Shown: piece by piece, positions 47,373 through 59,245 of the stretch | Layout of the letters: every line of letters starts with the position of its first letter | Numbering within the stretch: position 1 is the stretch's first letter | From: Apostichopus japonicus | Lineage: Eukaryota > Echinodermata > Holothuroidea > Aspidochirotida > Stichopodidae | Length of the DNA: 64,000 bases | Direction: 5' to 3' | NCBI RefSeq assembly: GCF_037975245.1 | Contig: NC_092575.1 | Coordinates: 19,611,841 to 19,675,840 of the forward strand | Position numbers and translations under genes: made by a program | Notes under the pieces: model-generated | Database searches by the model: none | What the model saw: only the letters and a program-made list of their open reading frames with translations | Told to the model about the DNA's origin: nothing

Positions 47373-49588
47373 CACTGTAAAAAAAAAAAACAATCGTAAA
47401 GGTTTGTCTTGATTTGGATTATTGTTTACAGAGGGACTGGATTTTCTCAGTTAAGATCACATTACGATTTTTCTAAAACCAACGTAGAGCGCAAGGTTTC
47501 CTCGTTTGTACGGGTAAGAAAGTAGAACATTAGTTGGATGTACGGGTAAGAAAGTAGAACATTAGTTGGATGAACGAAATCTATCAGAACGCTTTCTTAC
47601 TGAATACACGGATAACGTTTGACCAGGATATCCGCATAGTAACTCTTACTCTGTCTAAGAGGTCATGCTGAGTCTGCAAGCTTTGTTTGTTTTGACAAAA
47701 GCGCACATATACGATTCTGTGTTTGTTTCTGTTTCTGTTAATTCATTTCATTTCATGCCATTTCATTTATTTCGTCTATACATAAGAACAATAGAACAAA
47801 GTGGTATAGTATAAATAGGACACTAGAAAAACAATAGTAGTTTATCGAGCTAGCGACCAAAAATAACAAAAAAACAAAGAAAGAAGGTAACAATTAAGAG
47901 TAGAGAAAAATTAACATGAGATAATTAAATACTCGTTATCTCGGGTATCACAGCAGTGCTATAGTAACAATGCGTGGACAATCTTATTTCCTTAAGACTA
48001 GGGCTCTCTTTAACGGCCAAAGTTTACGTATTCCAGCCTCTTTTATAGTCCTAGGATAGAAACTATACTGAAAAGCACGATGATTATGTGGAATTTTAGT
48101 ATAGCGGACACGCCTCCCTGGTTTCAAGAAGGGATTAGTCTCGTTTGAGACTGCAACTAGGCCATTCATAATTTGATAAAAAAAATATGAGTCTGGCCCT
48201 TTCCTTCTTTCTATGAGGGTTCCCATTTCAAAGTCTTTAAGAACTCAGCGACTCTGGATTGCCTACGAAAATCACGAGTTACAAAACGTGCTGCCTTCCT
48301 TTGATTTTTTTTTCTATTTTATCTTGGTCTGAGATAATATAAGGGTCCCAAATCTGAGCTGCATATTCAAGAGTAGACCGACACATAGACATATAGACCA
48401 ATTCACGTAATTCTGGTGGGCAAGAGCGCAAATTCCTATTCAGGAAGCCTAGGGTTCTGCTGGTCTTAGTGCATATATTATCAATATGTGTAGAGAAAGA
48501 TAAATTCTCACTAAACAGGATACCAAGATAAGGTTGCGCAGTGACGCACTCTGGGTTGTGTGTGACAAGAAACTATTGATCCAACAGGAGAGATCTCCCA
48601 GAAATCCATAATGGCCGATCTTGACCAGCAATTTACGATGAGAAACTACATCAATTACCTTAGAACAATCAAAAATATTTGTATCAACCTGGGTATTCTT
48701 ATCATAATAGTGATCTAAATCTGAAAGAGTCATGAGAAACTGAGTAGTACAAGAACGACCTCTTCTAAAACCATGTTGTAGGTCTGTTAAAATGGCATGA
48801 TTGTCCAAATGATCCATTATGTGTTTCACCACTATGTGTTCTAACAACTTCGAACAGACACTGAGAGACTGGACGGTGATCGGAGTTTTAAAAAGGAGAA
48901 AATTATTAGAGACTAATTTTGTCAGTTTCAAACACACTCTCCAAGTTACACTTGTACTAAAGCAGGCCACCCCCCCCCCACCACATATATGGTGCTTGTT
49001 CCATGTGTTTGTTATCGTTAGTGATACATATGCAATACGTATACTGTACATTGTTAAATTGTCATTGATTATCTTTGCATGGAATGATTTGTTTGGTTTT
49101 AATAAATATTTCTTAATTCTTACTTTAAAATCAAGTTGTGTATCATTTTCAGCCTCACAGCTTTTACTATTCATTGTTATTATTCTGTTCATCAATCGTA
49201 AAACACATCTGATCTGTTGCTGTTTTTTTTTCTTAAGGCAGAGAATTCCATCATACACATAATTTTCAACGCAAATATATGTACTGTGTAAATAGTACTC
49301 TAAATAGATAATTGGAAGATAATCTCGAAATTCTCAATAAGGAAGACTAAAACTGAATCCGTTGACGGTAACTCTAAAAGCGGCAATATTCCAGGAAACA
49401 TTTGCGTTTGTTAAGGAGAAAACACCTTCGGTTACAGCAACTCAATAATGATGAAACACGCAAAACAGGATAAACGTTTAACCAAGATACGGTTAACATC
49501 TCATGGTTTAATCTGAGGAAACGTGACTTTTCGTTGCAGCAACTTTAAACCATTTTCCAGTAAACGTTTACGATTTTATTTTACAGTG
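47373..49588. mobile_element. 2.2-kb TIR element (CACTGTAAAA ends, TA flanks) hosting a LINE
   Basis: The left end CACTGTAAAA (47373, followed by poly-A and CAATCGTAAA) and the right end TTTTACAGTG (finishing 49588, preceded by CGTTTACGATTTTA) are inverted relative to each other, with TA immediately outside on both sides. Inside, most of the sequence from about 47740 to 48900 is a minus-strand LINE fragment, apparently inserted later. No transposase seen. Confidence 0.6.
47740..48900 (-). pseudogene. Non-LTR retrotransposon (LINE) reverse transcriptase remnant
   Basis: Minus-strand translation shows RT fingers/palm sequence: ITVQSLSVCSKLLEHIVVKH, HGFRRGRSCTTQ, the motif-A region NIFDCSKVIDVVSHRKLLVK and WINSFLSHTTQ. 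Immediately after HTTQ the sequence jumps, in another frame, to YLGILFSENLSFSTHIDN and RSTLEYAAQIWDPYI, normally well C-terminal. The catalytic motif C region (xADD) is therefore deleted. The C-terminal FYPRTIKEAGIRKLWP block follows at about 48000. A tail of ATGAA-type words lies at about 47745-47775. Dead copy, truncated at its 5' end. Confidence 0.85.
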
Positions 49589-52500
49589 TAACTATATTGT
49601 CAGTTTTACTCTAGAAGGGCATCAGTTTGGAGCATTACCTGGCAAACATATACATTCATCGTGCACAGCCGTATACGTATATAATAGGATGGAATAAAGG
49701 TCTCTCTACAACAAGTTTTCGTGGCAAACACAAATCAACAAAAGTTGTTAAGTCAAACCATGGAGCTATAAACGAGATAATAGCTCCATGGTCAAACATC
49801 TCTCCCACAAACACTTTACCTGCACTGAGGCGTATCAATATTAGTGCATTGGTGCGTGCTAAGTTTTACAAACGTGTGGTATAGGCGCACAAAAATAAGG
49901 TAGTTTAGATCATTGTGAAGTCACTGGTATGGATACAGTGTGATGTACAAAGTAATTTTTTGTAAACTTCAGGTCATGGTTATATATAGTCAGGTTCAGT
50001 TAATCACTGAAGTGTCAAACATTATATATTCCAGTAAAACATTGCATGTGATATGAAAAGTTACGTTCAAGTTGTCCAATCAAAGTTGATGTTACTGGAT
50101 ATATGCAGTTTAAAGGAATCATACTTCCATCCAATGATTAACATGTTCCCTGTAATGATTTTTACTTTTTCTTTTCATTGATATTATTATACTTAAATTC
50201 TCCAAGCATGTTCATCCATTGCATTGTTGAGGGTATATGCACTTCATCACATGTTGTACTTCTAGTTGTTTTAGTGATATGCAAGCTTCTTTAATCATAT
50301 GATACGTGATTGCGGACTGTAAAGTTCGGCATGCTCACAATCATGATCTTTCCATGTTCTTCCGTTGTTTGGAAAATGCTTTCATGCTTTTATTCAAAGT
50401 TTAAAAATTCAATCAAGGTTTTTGATACATAACCTCAACTTTGAACTGTTTTATAGACAACGACTTTAAATCTTCTTTTGTTAATGGAATTATCCACTTT
50501 AGAACAAAACATTGTGATATATACATATAGACTAGACATGTCATTGGACATGTCCATAATTTAGCTCTTCACATCAGCCCCACAGATAGATAGATGCTGT
50601 GATACAACCATGGCAGTTGAATTTCTGATATAGAGAATTCCTCTTAATTGTGCATTTTCAGCTTTATTTTTAATACTATTCAGAACAGCCTATTCAAAAG
50701 AAACTCTTAAAATGCTGTATCAAACACCTGGATGAAGATATTTCACATGGCTGATTCTTAATAAATGTCTCATCTCAGCAAATACAAGAACTGTTCTTTC
50801 TATCTTTATTTCTCTGTGTGTTAAGTGTCGGATTTTTTTTAAGGTTAAACAAGCTGTGCAGTAAATACCTAAATAATTATTAATATCGTTTACATCTCTG
50901 TTGTGTAAATGATCGTTACTCGTACATAAGGTATCCTGTACACATTTTATTTTAGGTAAGAGAAATACGTCATTCCGAAGTAACTTACATTATACAGATT
51001 GTTTGTAGCAATCACTATATTCCTATCCCAGTTACATGTAAACGTTTACTTATATCTGTGGTTAGGTAACATTTTCTAAGAAGTTTTGGATTTCTTATGT
51101 TACTTTGTGGTTAAGTAATATTTTACTTAACCAGTTTATTTTGTTTTGAGAGAGTACTTTTGCGTTAAACGGGCACTTAAACCTCCTATAAATTTTCTCC
51201 CGCTGAGCTGGCAAGGGGTCAAGAGGTTTTCTCAAATGGTGGAAAACTTGGTCATTTCAAAATTCAATACTGTAAAATCGTTATCAGTGAATGATCTGTT
51301 ATCAGTTGATGTCCATAAGGGATTTCTACAAATCCATTCTGGTTCTCACTTAATTCTTTGTTCAAATTTAGCTCACTTGTTCTAACATTGGCCAGATAGT
51401 ATTAATTTGAATTTTGAGCAAATTTTATGGCAAGGAATCACAAAGCTGACTGGCTTTCTGGCCCCCCCTCAAACCCACCCCCACCCCCGCGGATTAGTCC
51501 GAATAGTTGATTTTAATTGCTTATTAAGTACATTGTATGCACTCAATGAAATACACGTACTTTTCAATTGATAGAAGAAAAGAAAAAACAATAAAGAAAT
51601 GCATAATGCAAATTCTTCATCACAATTCATTGTTAACATAATTTGACACATGCACCTATTAGAATTATCGTTACCTCGTACAGTTTTGTGTCGTTTCTGA
51701 GGAGGCTCACTTAGTGTTCTATATGCTATATGCACACTAAATTGTCATGGTAAAATAAAATTGGATGTTCGAAGGATCATTTCTCCAAGCCTTAAAGTGT
51801 AAGAAATACGTAATAGTCAAATATGATTAATTCACACCGCCTTTATAGCGACTAACTTCCTTTCCGAAAGTTTGATAGTTTAAATAGGATGCAAGTGGGT
51901 ATTTTATATTAAGCTTATTCTCATAAAGTATAAGATATTATCAGCAAACAGTGGATGTTGATAAGATTTCAGGGCAACTATAGTCATTCTTAAATCCTAG
52001 TAGTTATTAGTAATTCAAATGTTCCATAAATGTCTTTTTTCTTTCTTTTTTTGTCTGAATATCGTTGGATGTCTTGTTTCAAATTATCCTACACGCTCTT
52101 ACCTCTATTATTTTAGAGAGGATTAATGCTAACAAAATTCTTCTTCTTGTGTTTCTGTAAGTTCATGTTTAAGAGCCAAACTCTGATTTGTTTTGACATT
52201 TTTAACAATTATTATTTTGCGCATACTTTGCATGTAAATTTTAGACTGCAGAAACTGGAATTCAGTCATCCATATAATAACTTATATGTTTTTTTTAAAA
52301 AATATTTTATACTCGCATAAACTATAGACTGATGATGAAATGGTTAACACGGTGTTTCTATACGTACCACGTCAAATTTGATCATTCCTTCCTCCAAATT
52401 AGTTCCTATATGCCACTTTCCCAACTTGTTTTCTATATGACCCCTTGTATCTTTGCTCAAAAGGCAATGTTGCAACTCCAAGGCGAACAAAATCAACAGA

Positions 52501-53735
52501 GAACGCAGAAAAGACAGACTAGTACAAGTCTTCACGTCTTGCTTGGATGTTAACATAGCGATAAGTAATATCCAAAATGGCGACACAGTGATAAATCGGC
52601 TTGGTATGTACTATGTATTGGCTATACAACATGCTAACTCGGGTCACACTTTCGTGATGACGTCATAATATTGAAATCAGTTCTTAATTCACTTTTATTA
52701 CTATCTTTCCTGCTAATCCGATTAATCCATAAAAGGTAAATGATAAGGGACTTGAACATCGTCAGAAAAAAATCTCTGATCACCTGTAAACGAGAGAAGG
52801 ATCAGTATGAACCGCGGTGTATTAATCTACAAACATCACAAAGTGGGTCATAATACTATAACATCCTTTACATTTAGTTTAATTAAAGTACCTCCTTTCT
52901 GTCTATTTACACATGTCAAATTATCCATGAATAAAGTATAACCTGTCAAATGGTCTGAAATAGTACATCCCTTAATCAAACTTGTTAATTTTTCTATACG
53001 GTTTATAGGCCTGTATGCATAAATACTGTAGCCTTGACTATGGACCAATGCCGGCGTAATTATACCCTTTATAATGTGTATTAGTAACCGCTACTTTAGT
53101 AAGTGTTGTGGTTCTTTTAATGATTTACTCAAGACGCCATTTTGAGAGCGTGTCGATCTAACTTTATGAATGGTCGGGTTTCTTTTAATGCGGCCATAGA
53201 TTTTATAATAGTAACACAATTAACTTAGTTACTGTTTGCCTAAAAGCACTGTTCATTCGATGTGTTGTTCAGTATCTCCACACTCACGCCACGGCCATAT
53301 TGTTGAATATTGTTTGTTTCTCTTTCATTACGTGCTTGTTGTTGTTGTTGTTGTTATTTTGCATTGCGGTATTAGCATACAGTTGGTATCACCTAGGTAA
53401 TTTGTTTAATCAAACAAGCCCATTTATACTTGCAAGAAAGCTTATGACTTAAAGTCTTTGCAAGCCTATACAAGAAAATATATTTTTTTTTTACAACGGA
53501 CGTCTTACCTTTCTAGTCGTTCTTCGAAGGAACATGCAAGTAAAATCAACACAATGAACAGGGAACGATTTCAATTTGTCCTGCTAATTAGCAATGAACT
53601 TTGAAATCTACAGCCTTCAAGGTAAATATTTGAAGTCCGAACAGGAGGGGTTAAACAAACACTTCGTTGATGTTCAACACTGAACACAACATGTTTGACA
53701 CATATTCTTTAGACCATAGGCAACGGTAACACTTG
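49589..53735. other. AT-rich intergenic DNA, no gene recognised
   Basis: Several short frames have no recognisable protein character or splice context. Simple repeats include (GTT)n at 53336-53356. Nothing else supported. Confidence 0.45.
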
Positions 53736-53832
53736 CTATCCGATTTATGAGCACGATCCAGTTCTTACCGCTGTGTGGTACAACACTTTTAAGACATACA
53801 GTATAGTTACTGTTATCTATGCGTGAATCAGG
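53736..53832. mobile_element. Foldback MITE, solo right arm (copy 2)
   Basis: Matches the right arms of 42425-42711 and 61385-61697: CCGATTTATGAGCACGATCC, then GGTACAACACTTTTAAGAC, TACAGTATAGTTACTGTTAT and GCGTGAATC. The left arm is absent, so this is a truncated copy. Confidence 0.6.
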
Positions 53833-53989
53833 TGCCCGTAGTCCGCGCCCATTATAATACCAGCAAGAATCGTACAATATTTTATTGTGGCGCAATTCTT
53901 TATTATTAACATTAATATAACGGTAAATTTGTTAACTGTTTGAAATTTTTGACGACTCTGTTTTATTTGGCTATCAGCGTCCATATTGT

Positions 53990-54394
53990 GGGCGTTGTGG
54001 TCTAAGGATTACAGGTTCGAACCCTGGCCAGATCATTGCGTTGTGTCCTTGTGCAAGGCACTTTATCTTCATTGCCTCTCTTCACCCAGTTGTATAAATG
54101 GGGACTTACTTGCGAGGTGACTTGTAAATATAGTTGCGTGCGCCGGTTTTTGGCTTCACCCTATGGGAAGTCCCCCAGGGGACACTTGGTTGTGGTGCAC
54201 TGTGGTGCCCCAGGAGAGATTGTTTCAATTGTGCACACGTTGTTGTGTAGGTGTGACCAGTATCAATGACCAGGGTTAAGTACAGCGCGGCGAGACTTTA
54301 TTGTAAGTTGCGCTATATAAGAAATGTTAATCCAGCGCTTCTGAGCAGCTTTTTTTTTAACTGGATAAAAGCGCTTTATAAATTCTTATATTAT

Positions 54395-54427
<33 letters not shown>

Positions 54428-54475
54428 TACTATTACTATTATTATTATTATTATTTTTATTATTATTATATGCAG
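53990..54475 (+). mobile_element. tRNA-derived core SINE with (ATT)n tail
   Basis: The head has a B-box ACAGGTTCGAACCCTGG with perfect T-arm complementarity. It is followed by the widespread animal core motif TGTCCTTGTGCAAGGCACTT ... ATTGCCTCTCTTCACCCA ... GTATAAATGGGGAC, a unique body, and a LINE-like 3' end (GCGCTATATAAGAAATGTTA; AAAGCGCTTTATAAATTC) that runs into (ATT)n/(ACT)n at about 54393-54470. The order head, core, body, LINE-derived tail, microsatellite is the expected structure for a SINE mobilised by an L2/CR1-type LINE. Confidence 0.85.
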
Positions 54476-55489
54476 ACATAGCGCATGTTTGGATAGGTGT
54501 GAAAAAATATGTAATTGTCTTTTACTATCGGATTCAAAAGTAAACTTACTCCGGAAGAATCGCAGATTTTCGAATATATGTTTCATTTCGAATTCTTGTT
54601 TACACTACAATACACTTGAAAATTCAAGTCATATTTGTTTAACCAAAATTCTTTGCAAGGATCCAAAGATTATTCGGTTGACCAACCAACAGAGCACTTT
54701 CAAAAGTGATGTCAACAATGCATGAATGAAGAAAGTGTTACCAGGCATGAATGTACCACTGTAGAACAATCACTGCACCTCCTCAAGTTCCTTTCTATTA
54801 AGGAAGTATGTGCGCGCACGCGCGTCTGAGGTGGGTGTTGTATGTTTGCGCTTCAATTATATTTGTTTTCTATTTCCTAACACATCCAAGCAGAGATTTC
54901 GTGACAGATGGCAGCAATTCAGAAAGCTACTGCTATATGCTTAGCTATTTGTTGGGAGATTACTGATGAAATATGAAAATTGAAATACCAATGTCATCGC
55001 GCTTGCAAAACATCAAGTATTCACTCTGTTCGATCCCGGGATGGGATTATTCATGAGTATTGGCCAACAATTAATCAAGGGGTACGAACTGTTTTAAATT
55101 GAGAAATGCTTTTATTCGGTTTTTGGAAAAGATGTTCAAAGTTGTGAATTCCTGTTGAGTTGTCTGTATTTATTGAGACTTTAACAGAATAGCCGAACCG
55201 TTAACTGGGGGTGGGGGGGGGGGGGTGGGGCGGGGGTGAGGGGAACAACTTACGTTCCTGGCAGAGAACTGTTTAAAAGGTAGAAAACACAGAACTGGGG
55301 ATGGTTGGGCGAATGGCGAACGTCATTGATAAATGATATGTAATTAAGATCTTATAGTTGTTTACAGTATCACTACATCAAATGATAAACTACATACTAT
55401 ATAATTGACTATTTAGAGAGTTGATATATAGCCTCAAAATGGCATACGGATACACCGATGTGGCTGAATCACAGCACATATATGGCAAG

Positions 55490-55960
55490 CCAAATAATGA
55501 GATATTCCAGGTGTTTCGTCATCGTTTGAAAAACCTAAAGTATCGCCTGAAAATCCACGTATATCGGTCGAAAGTCAAGGGTTTATCACAGATAAACCTG
55601 GATTATAGGTTCAATCCTTGATTTTCGAGCTGGATTGTCGACCGATAATCCGAGATTATCGAATTATGTATATGCTAGGTTTGTCGGTCGAAAAATCATG
55701 TATTATACCTACTGATAATCAAAGTTTTACGTGATATTACTGGTTTTACAACCGATAATCCAGGTATCTCGACCAATAATCAAAGGTTTTCCATTGATAA
55801 TCCAAGTTTATCGGTTAGGCCTATATTCCATGTTTTTTCGAGCGATCATAATCAAGCTTTATCGCTGAAAAAAACCCCATGGATTTTCGGTTGATAAACC
55901 TGGATTATCGTGTGGAAAAGTTGGATTACCGGTCAATATTCCAGGTTTTCAGAAACGATT
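55490..55960. repeat. Degenerate array of CCGATAATCCAGGTTTATCGG-type words
   Basis: Variants of GATAATCCAGGTTTATCGGT in both orientations recur at roughly 25-35-bp spacing for about 470 bp, for example ACCGATAATCCGAGATTATC, ACCGATAATCCAGGTATCTC and TGATAATCCAAGTTTATCGG. Because the unit is nearly palindromic, the strand is ambiguous. Edges carry similar ATATTCCAGG phrases. No coding content. Confidence 0.65.
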
Positions 55961-56174
55961 CAAAATGTAATTCATAAGATATCAACTTTAAATATTATTT
56001 ACGAACCCTACCCCCCGCCCCCCGCCCCCTTCACAAAAAAATGTAACCTTTAGAACAGAAGTGATGTATCTTTTCAAAGATTGTTTTTGGCAAAATTCAA
56101 ATAGAAACCTTATCCACGTAGCCGGCTAGACTGGTCCCGCCGTGGTCAGATTGAGGAAGGGAAATCTTCTAAAT

Positions 56175-56513
56175 ATGCTAACGTAACCAGTGAAGCCAAC
56201 GGAGCTAGCTAACGATGGACTTGGACTTTTTTCAAACAGCAACAGGTTGTCAAAAGAATCCTGTACAAAATGCCGATACCCGAAACTTCTCGGGACAACG
56301 TAGCCAGAGTTACCAGTGGAACCACACCGCTAGCTAACGTTGAATTTAGAATATTTTTCAAACACCAAATATTTTTCAAATGAATCCTGTAAAAAATGTC
56401 AATTCTTGAAATTTAATTCTCCATGGCAACGTGTATAGCCAGCGGAGCTAGCTCAGATTTTTTTGTCAAAAAAAAGAAGAAGACGAAGAAAAAGAAGAAG
56501 AAGAAGAAGAAGC
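56175..56513 (+). repeat. ~125-bp tandem repeat (three copies) ending in a (GAA)n microsatellite
   Basis: Landmarks AACGTA(A/G)CCAG ... GGAGCTAGCTAACG / CCGCTAGCTAACG / GGAGCTAGCTCAG occur at about 56180, 56300 and 56425, with TTTTTCAAACA and AATCCTGTA(C/A)AAAATG phrases between. The third copy runs into AAGAAGAAG repeats (56466-56513). Confidence 0.65.
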
Positions 56514-58069
56514 TGGAAACGATGTATGTTTAGTCGTTCTCAAGAGCAATTTTGTCAAAGAGTGATTTGCTAGCCTAGACTGACAGGGACAACGAAGTCA
56601 CCGTTTCCTAAGGCGTTGTTCGCGAGTTGCATGCCAGGTTTTCTGCAATTACTCCAATCAGAACAACTTCAATGTTATTGATATGACTAAGAAGAAAACG
56701 TTGCTCATACCCGGTTTGTGGTGTTGTCCATATTTTCACCGGAGGAAGTCATATTTGTCCATCTAAGAAACTCTCTCTCTGTACCGGTGATGTGTTGTTG
56801 TATATATCACCTCTCCCGTGTCCGGTACTATCTAAAGTATAAGCCTATTTCGACCAACCGCGTCTCGTCAATGTTTCACTCAGTGCATCATCGATCACAT
56901 TCCTAGTTACAAGAAGCCTAGAAGAAGCTTAGTAAATACTAATTGACTGGAGTTTGACAATAGGATTACGGTATCGAACGATGCAAACATATACTGACTA
57001 CTGTATACGGCGGTATAGCAATGAATATGTACGTTACAACCAGGACCTGTAGAAAAGTCCCATAAACAAAAAAAAAAAAAGGCGTGAAAATATTTGCAGG
57101 TATTCTGTGCAGTAGTTTATAGTTTATACAGCGTGCGTGTGTAGTATATGTATGTGAGTATGTCAAATGTATATAGGCTACTATCAGAAAACTGCAGCGG
57201 GAAAGCAATGCAAATAAAAAGATACGGCCGCTGTGTCTTCTTGGTGAATAAGACGGGTAGGAAAGAGACACATAAATTTCCAAACGCACGAACGGAAAGA
57301 ACTAAAAAAAAAAAACTAGTTTTTGATTTTGCTCAGATTAGTACCAAATGAATTCAGACTCAAAAATTACACAAGTCAATTAACAACGGAAGAGTGTATG
57401 GAACGAGAAAAACAGAACGCAGGGAACGTAAAATACGTTACTCCTCTTCATTTATTGAATTTTAGAAAGAACATTCCGTTTTGATACCTATGATTCTCCT
57501 AGAAAAATACAACCAAATAGAAAATGCTAACAGTGCACTTTGCATTTGAATACCACTATTGGGTAGTGAACCTCTCTCAAAATCTGTATCATGAGGTACC
57601 ACCCCAACCTGAGAATAGTCTGTATACATGGGTTATGTTATCTAACTAGTTTTCAAGATATTTATCTTTCAGCAGCGTTGATGTTTGGACTGCTTCTTTA
57701 ATATTCAATGGCCCAATTTCAAGTTAGTAAATTTAAACAAATTGATAAACGTTCTGCATAAATACTTTCCTAGTAGTTCCGAATCTCTTAATTATTTCCA
57801 CGACATCAAGATCTTGACGTCGTGCTTAATCAGACAATTAAGTGTCTTAATGAGGAAAGCTACTTTAAGCGTGGCAGTAAAATGTTTACTATCAGCTGTA
57901 TACGAATCATTTCAGTGGCCATATTTGACCTTCTAGCATATTTTTTGGTCAATACTTGTCACCTTTGACATTAAGTTCATGGCAATGTCATGTTTTCAGG
58001 TACAATAATAACTATATAGATCAATTGTTGAATAGATAATAATAACTGTTTTAAGTAAACTTTTATATT
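56514..58069. other. Intergenic DNA, no gene recognised
   Basis: Short frames only; none recognised. Nothing further supported. Confidence 0.45.
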
Positions 58070-58347
58070 TATATATGTTTTTATGGAGAACATAATGTTT
58101 CGAACTTTTCACTTCTTATATTAAACTCTCGGTCATTTTTCTCCAAATGTTTTATACATTATCTCAGAGTTATCGACTATTTTTCTCTACGAGTGGACTT
58201 TAAGTATCAAAATATCGGTGTTTGGTCAAAAAAAAAAAAATCCACTATTTTCTCCAAATATCGATCTGGCCATCTTTCTTCTTAAATTCTACCTACTTTA
58301 ATGTTTTTATGGAGAACATAATGTTTCGAATTTTTACTTCTTATATA
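58070..58347 (+). repeat. Partial direct duplication, spacing about 227 bp
   Basis: TGTTTTTATGGAGAACATAA followed by TGTTTCGAA(C/T)TTTT(C)ACTTCTTATAT appears at 58076 and again at 58301, and a TTTCTCCAAAT phrase occurs in the interval and before the second copy. It reads as an old tandem duplication or the direct ends of one repeat. Confidence 0.6.
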
Positions 58348-59007
58348 GTGTGATGCCGTTCGTCATCATATCTGTCGCCCTCTATTTATTCAGGCTATAC
58401 AAGTCACCGTTTTTAGCCACATGTGCTCTCCATGTGGACAGTGACGTATTACAGGTCACGTGACGTCTGTCCATCAGCTCAGGTGGATCAGATCTCGAGA
58501 CTTGTAAGTCAGTCTTCGGTCCCGTTTCGAATCGTTCGGTTCGGTAGTAGCCCTGGCTCCGATCATTGTGGTCGTATTTGTATCTGTTTCGTATTTCGTC
58601 TTTCATATACACGTTTGTACGTATCATATATGATAGGACTTTACTTCGGTATTGAGACCTCGATTGTAACCATGTTCGTTTAAGTACATGTTTTTCTATA
58701 TAATTTTGAGGGCTCCGTGCCGATGTATTGTGGCTGATTGTAGTAATAGATTACGAAATCTCAGCGTTCGTTCTTTAATCGTTTATCTATGTGTTATATT
58801 CTCTGCATGTAATAGCGAGTTTCAAGGCTCGTCGCTATTCAATTAAAAACGCATGCTCACGAAAACAAACATTACAATACTAAGGGGGAGGAGTCTACTA
58901 ACATAATTAATAATGAAATCCACACAAATATCCCCGTCTCTCGGAAATTAAGTGATTAAAATCGTGGGCTAAAAGCAAGACGAATACCCCGGAGCCAATA
59001 AGAAAAA

Positions 59008-59245
59008 CTAACCAGACAGCAAAACTGCAGTGTGGCTTCGATGATGCTACATGAATAATATTATGTGAATGTGACAAACTATGCTTTAGGGTATAGCCAG
59101 GATGAATAAGACCATTCAATCTAAGAAGTGCAGAAACAAGAGGTCTACTAGAGAAGTTGTTACTTTACGGAGTATTGCTTTGTTTGTTCACTTCGTTGAA
59201 CACAAATATGTCGTTAACAGTTTCGAATATCGCTTACCAACGAGC
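59008..59245 (+). repeat. Dispersed repeat family B, copy 3
   Basis: Direct-orientation copy of 44203-44440, with the same ordered phrases ACCAGACAGCAAAACTGCAG, TATAGCCAGGATGAATAA, AACAAGAGGTCTA and ACAAATATGTCGTT. The copies differ mainly by point changes. Confidence 0.75.

Noticed and set aside
48819-49262. 147-codon plus-strand frame
   Set aside because: Opposite strand of the decayed LINE and TIR element; no recognisable protein.
52344-52668. Overlapping frames on both strands around 52344-52668
   Set aside because: Both strands open over the same bases, neither recognised, no splice signals; likely chance.
54266-54586. Poly-tyrosine and poly-isoleucine frames
   Set aside because: Translation of the (ATT)n tail of the SINE.
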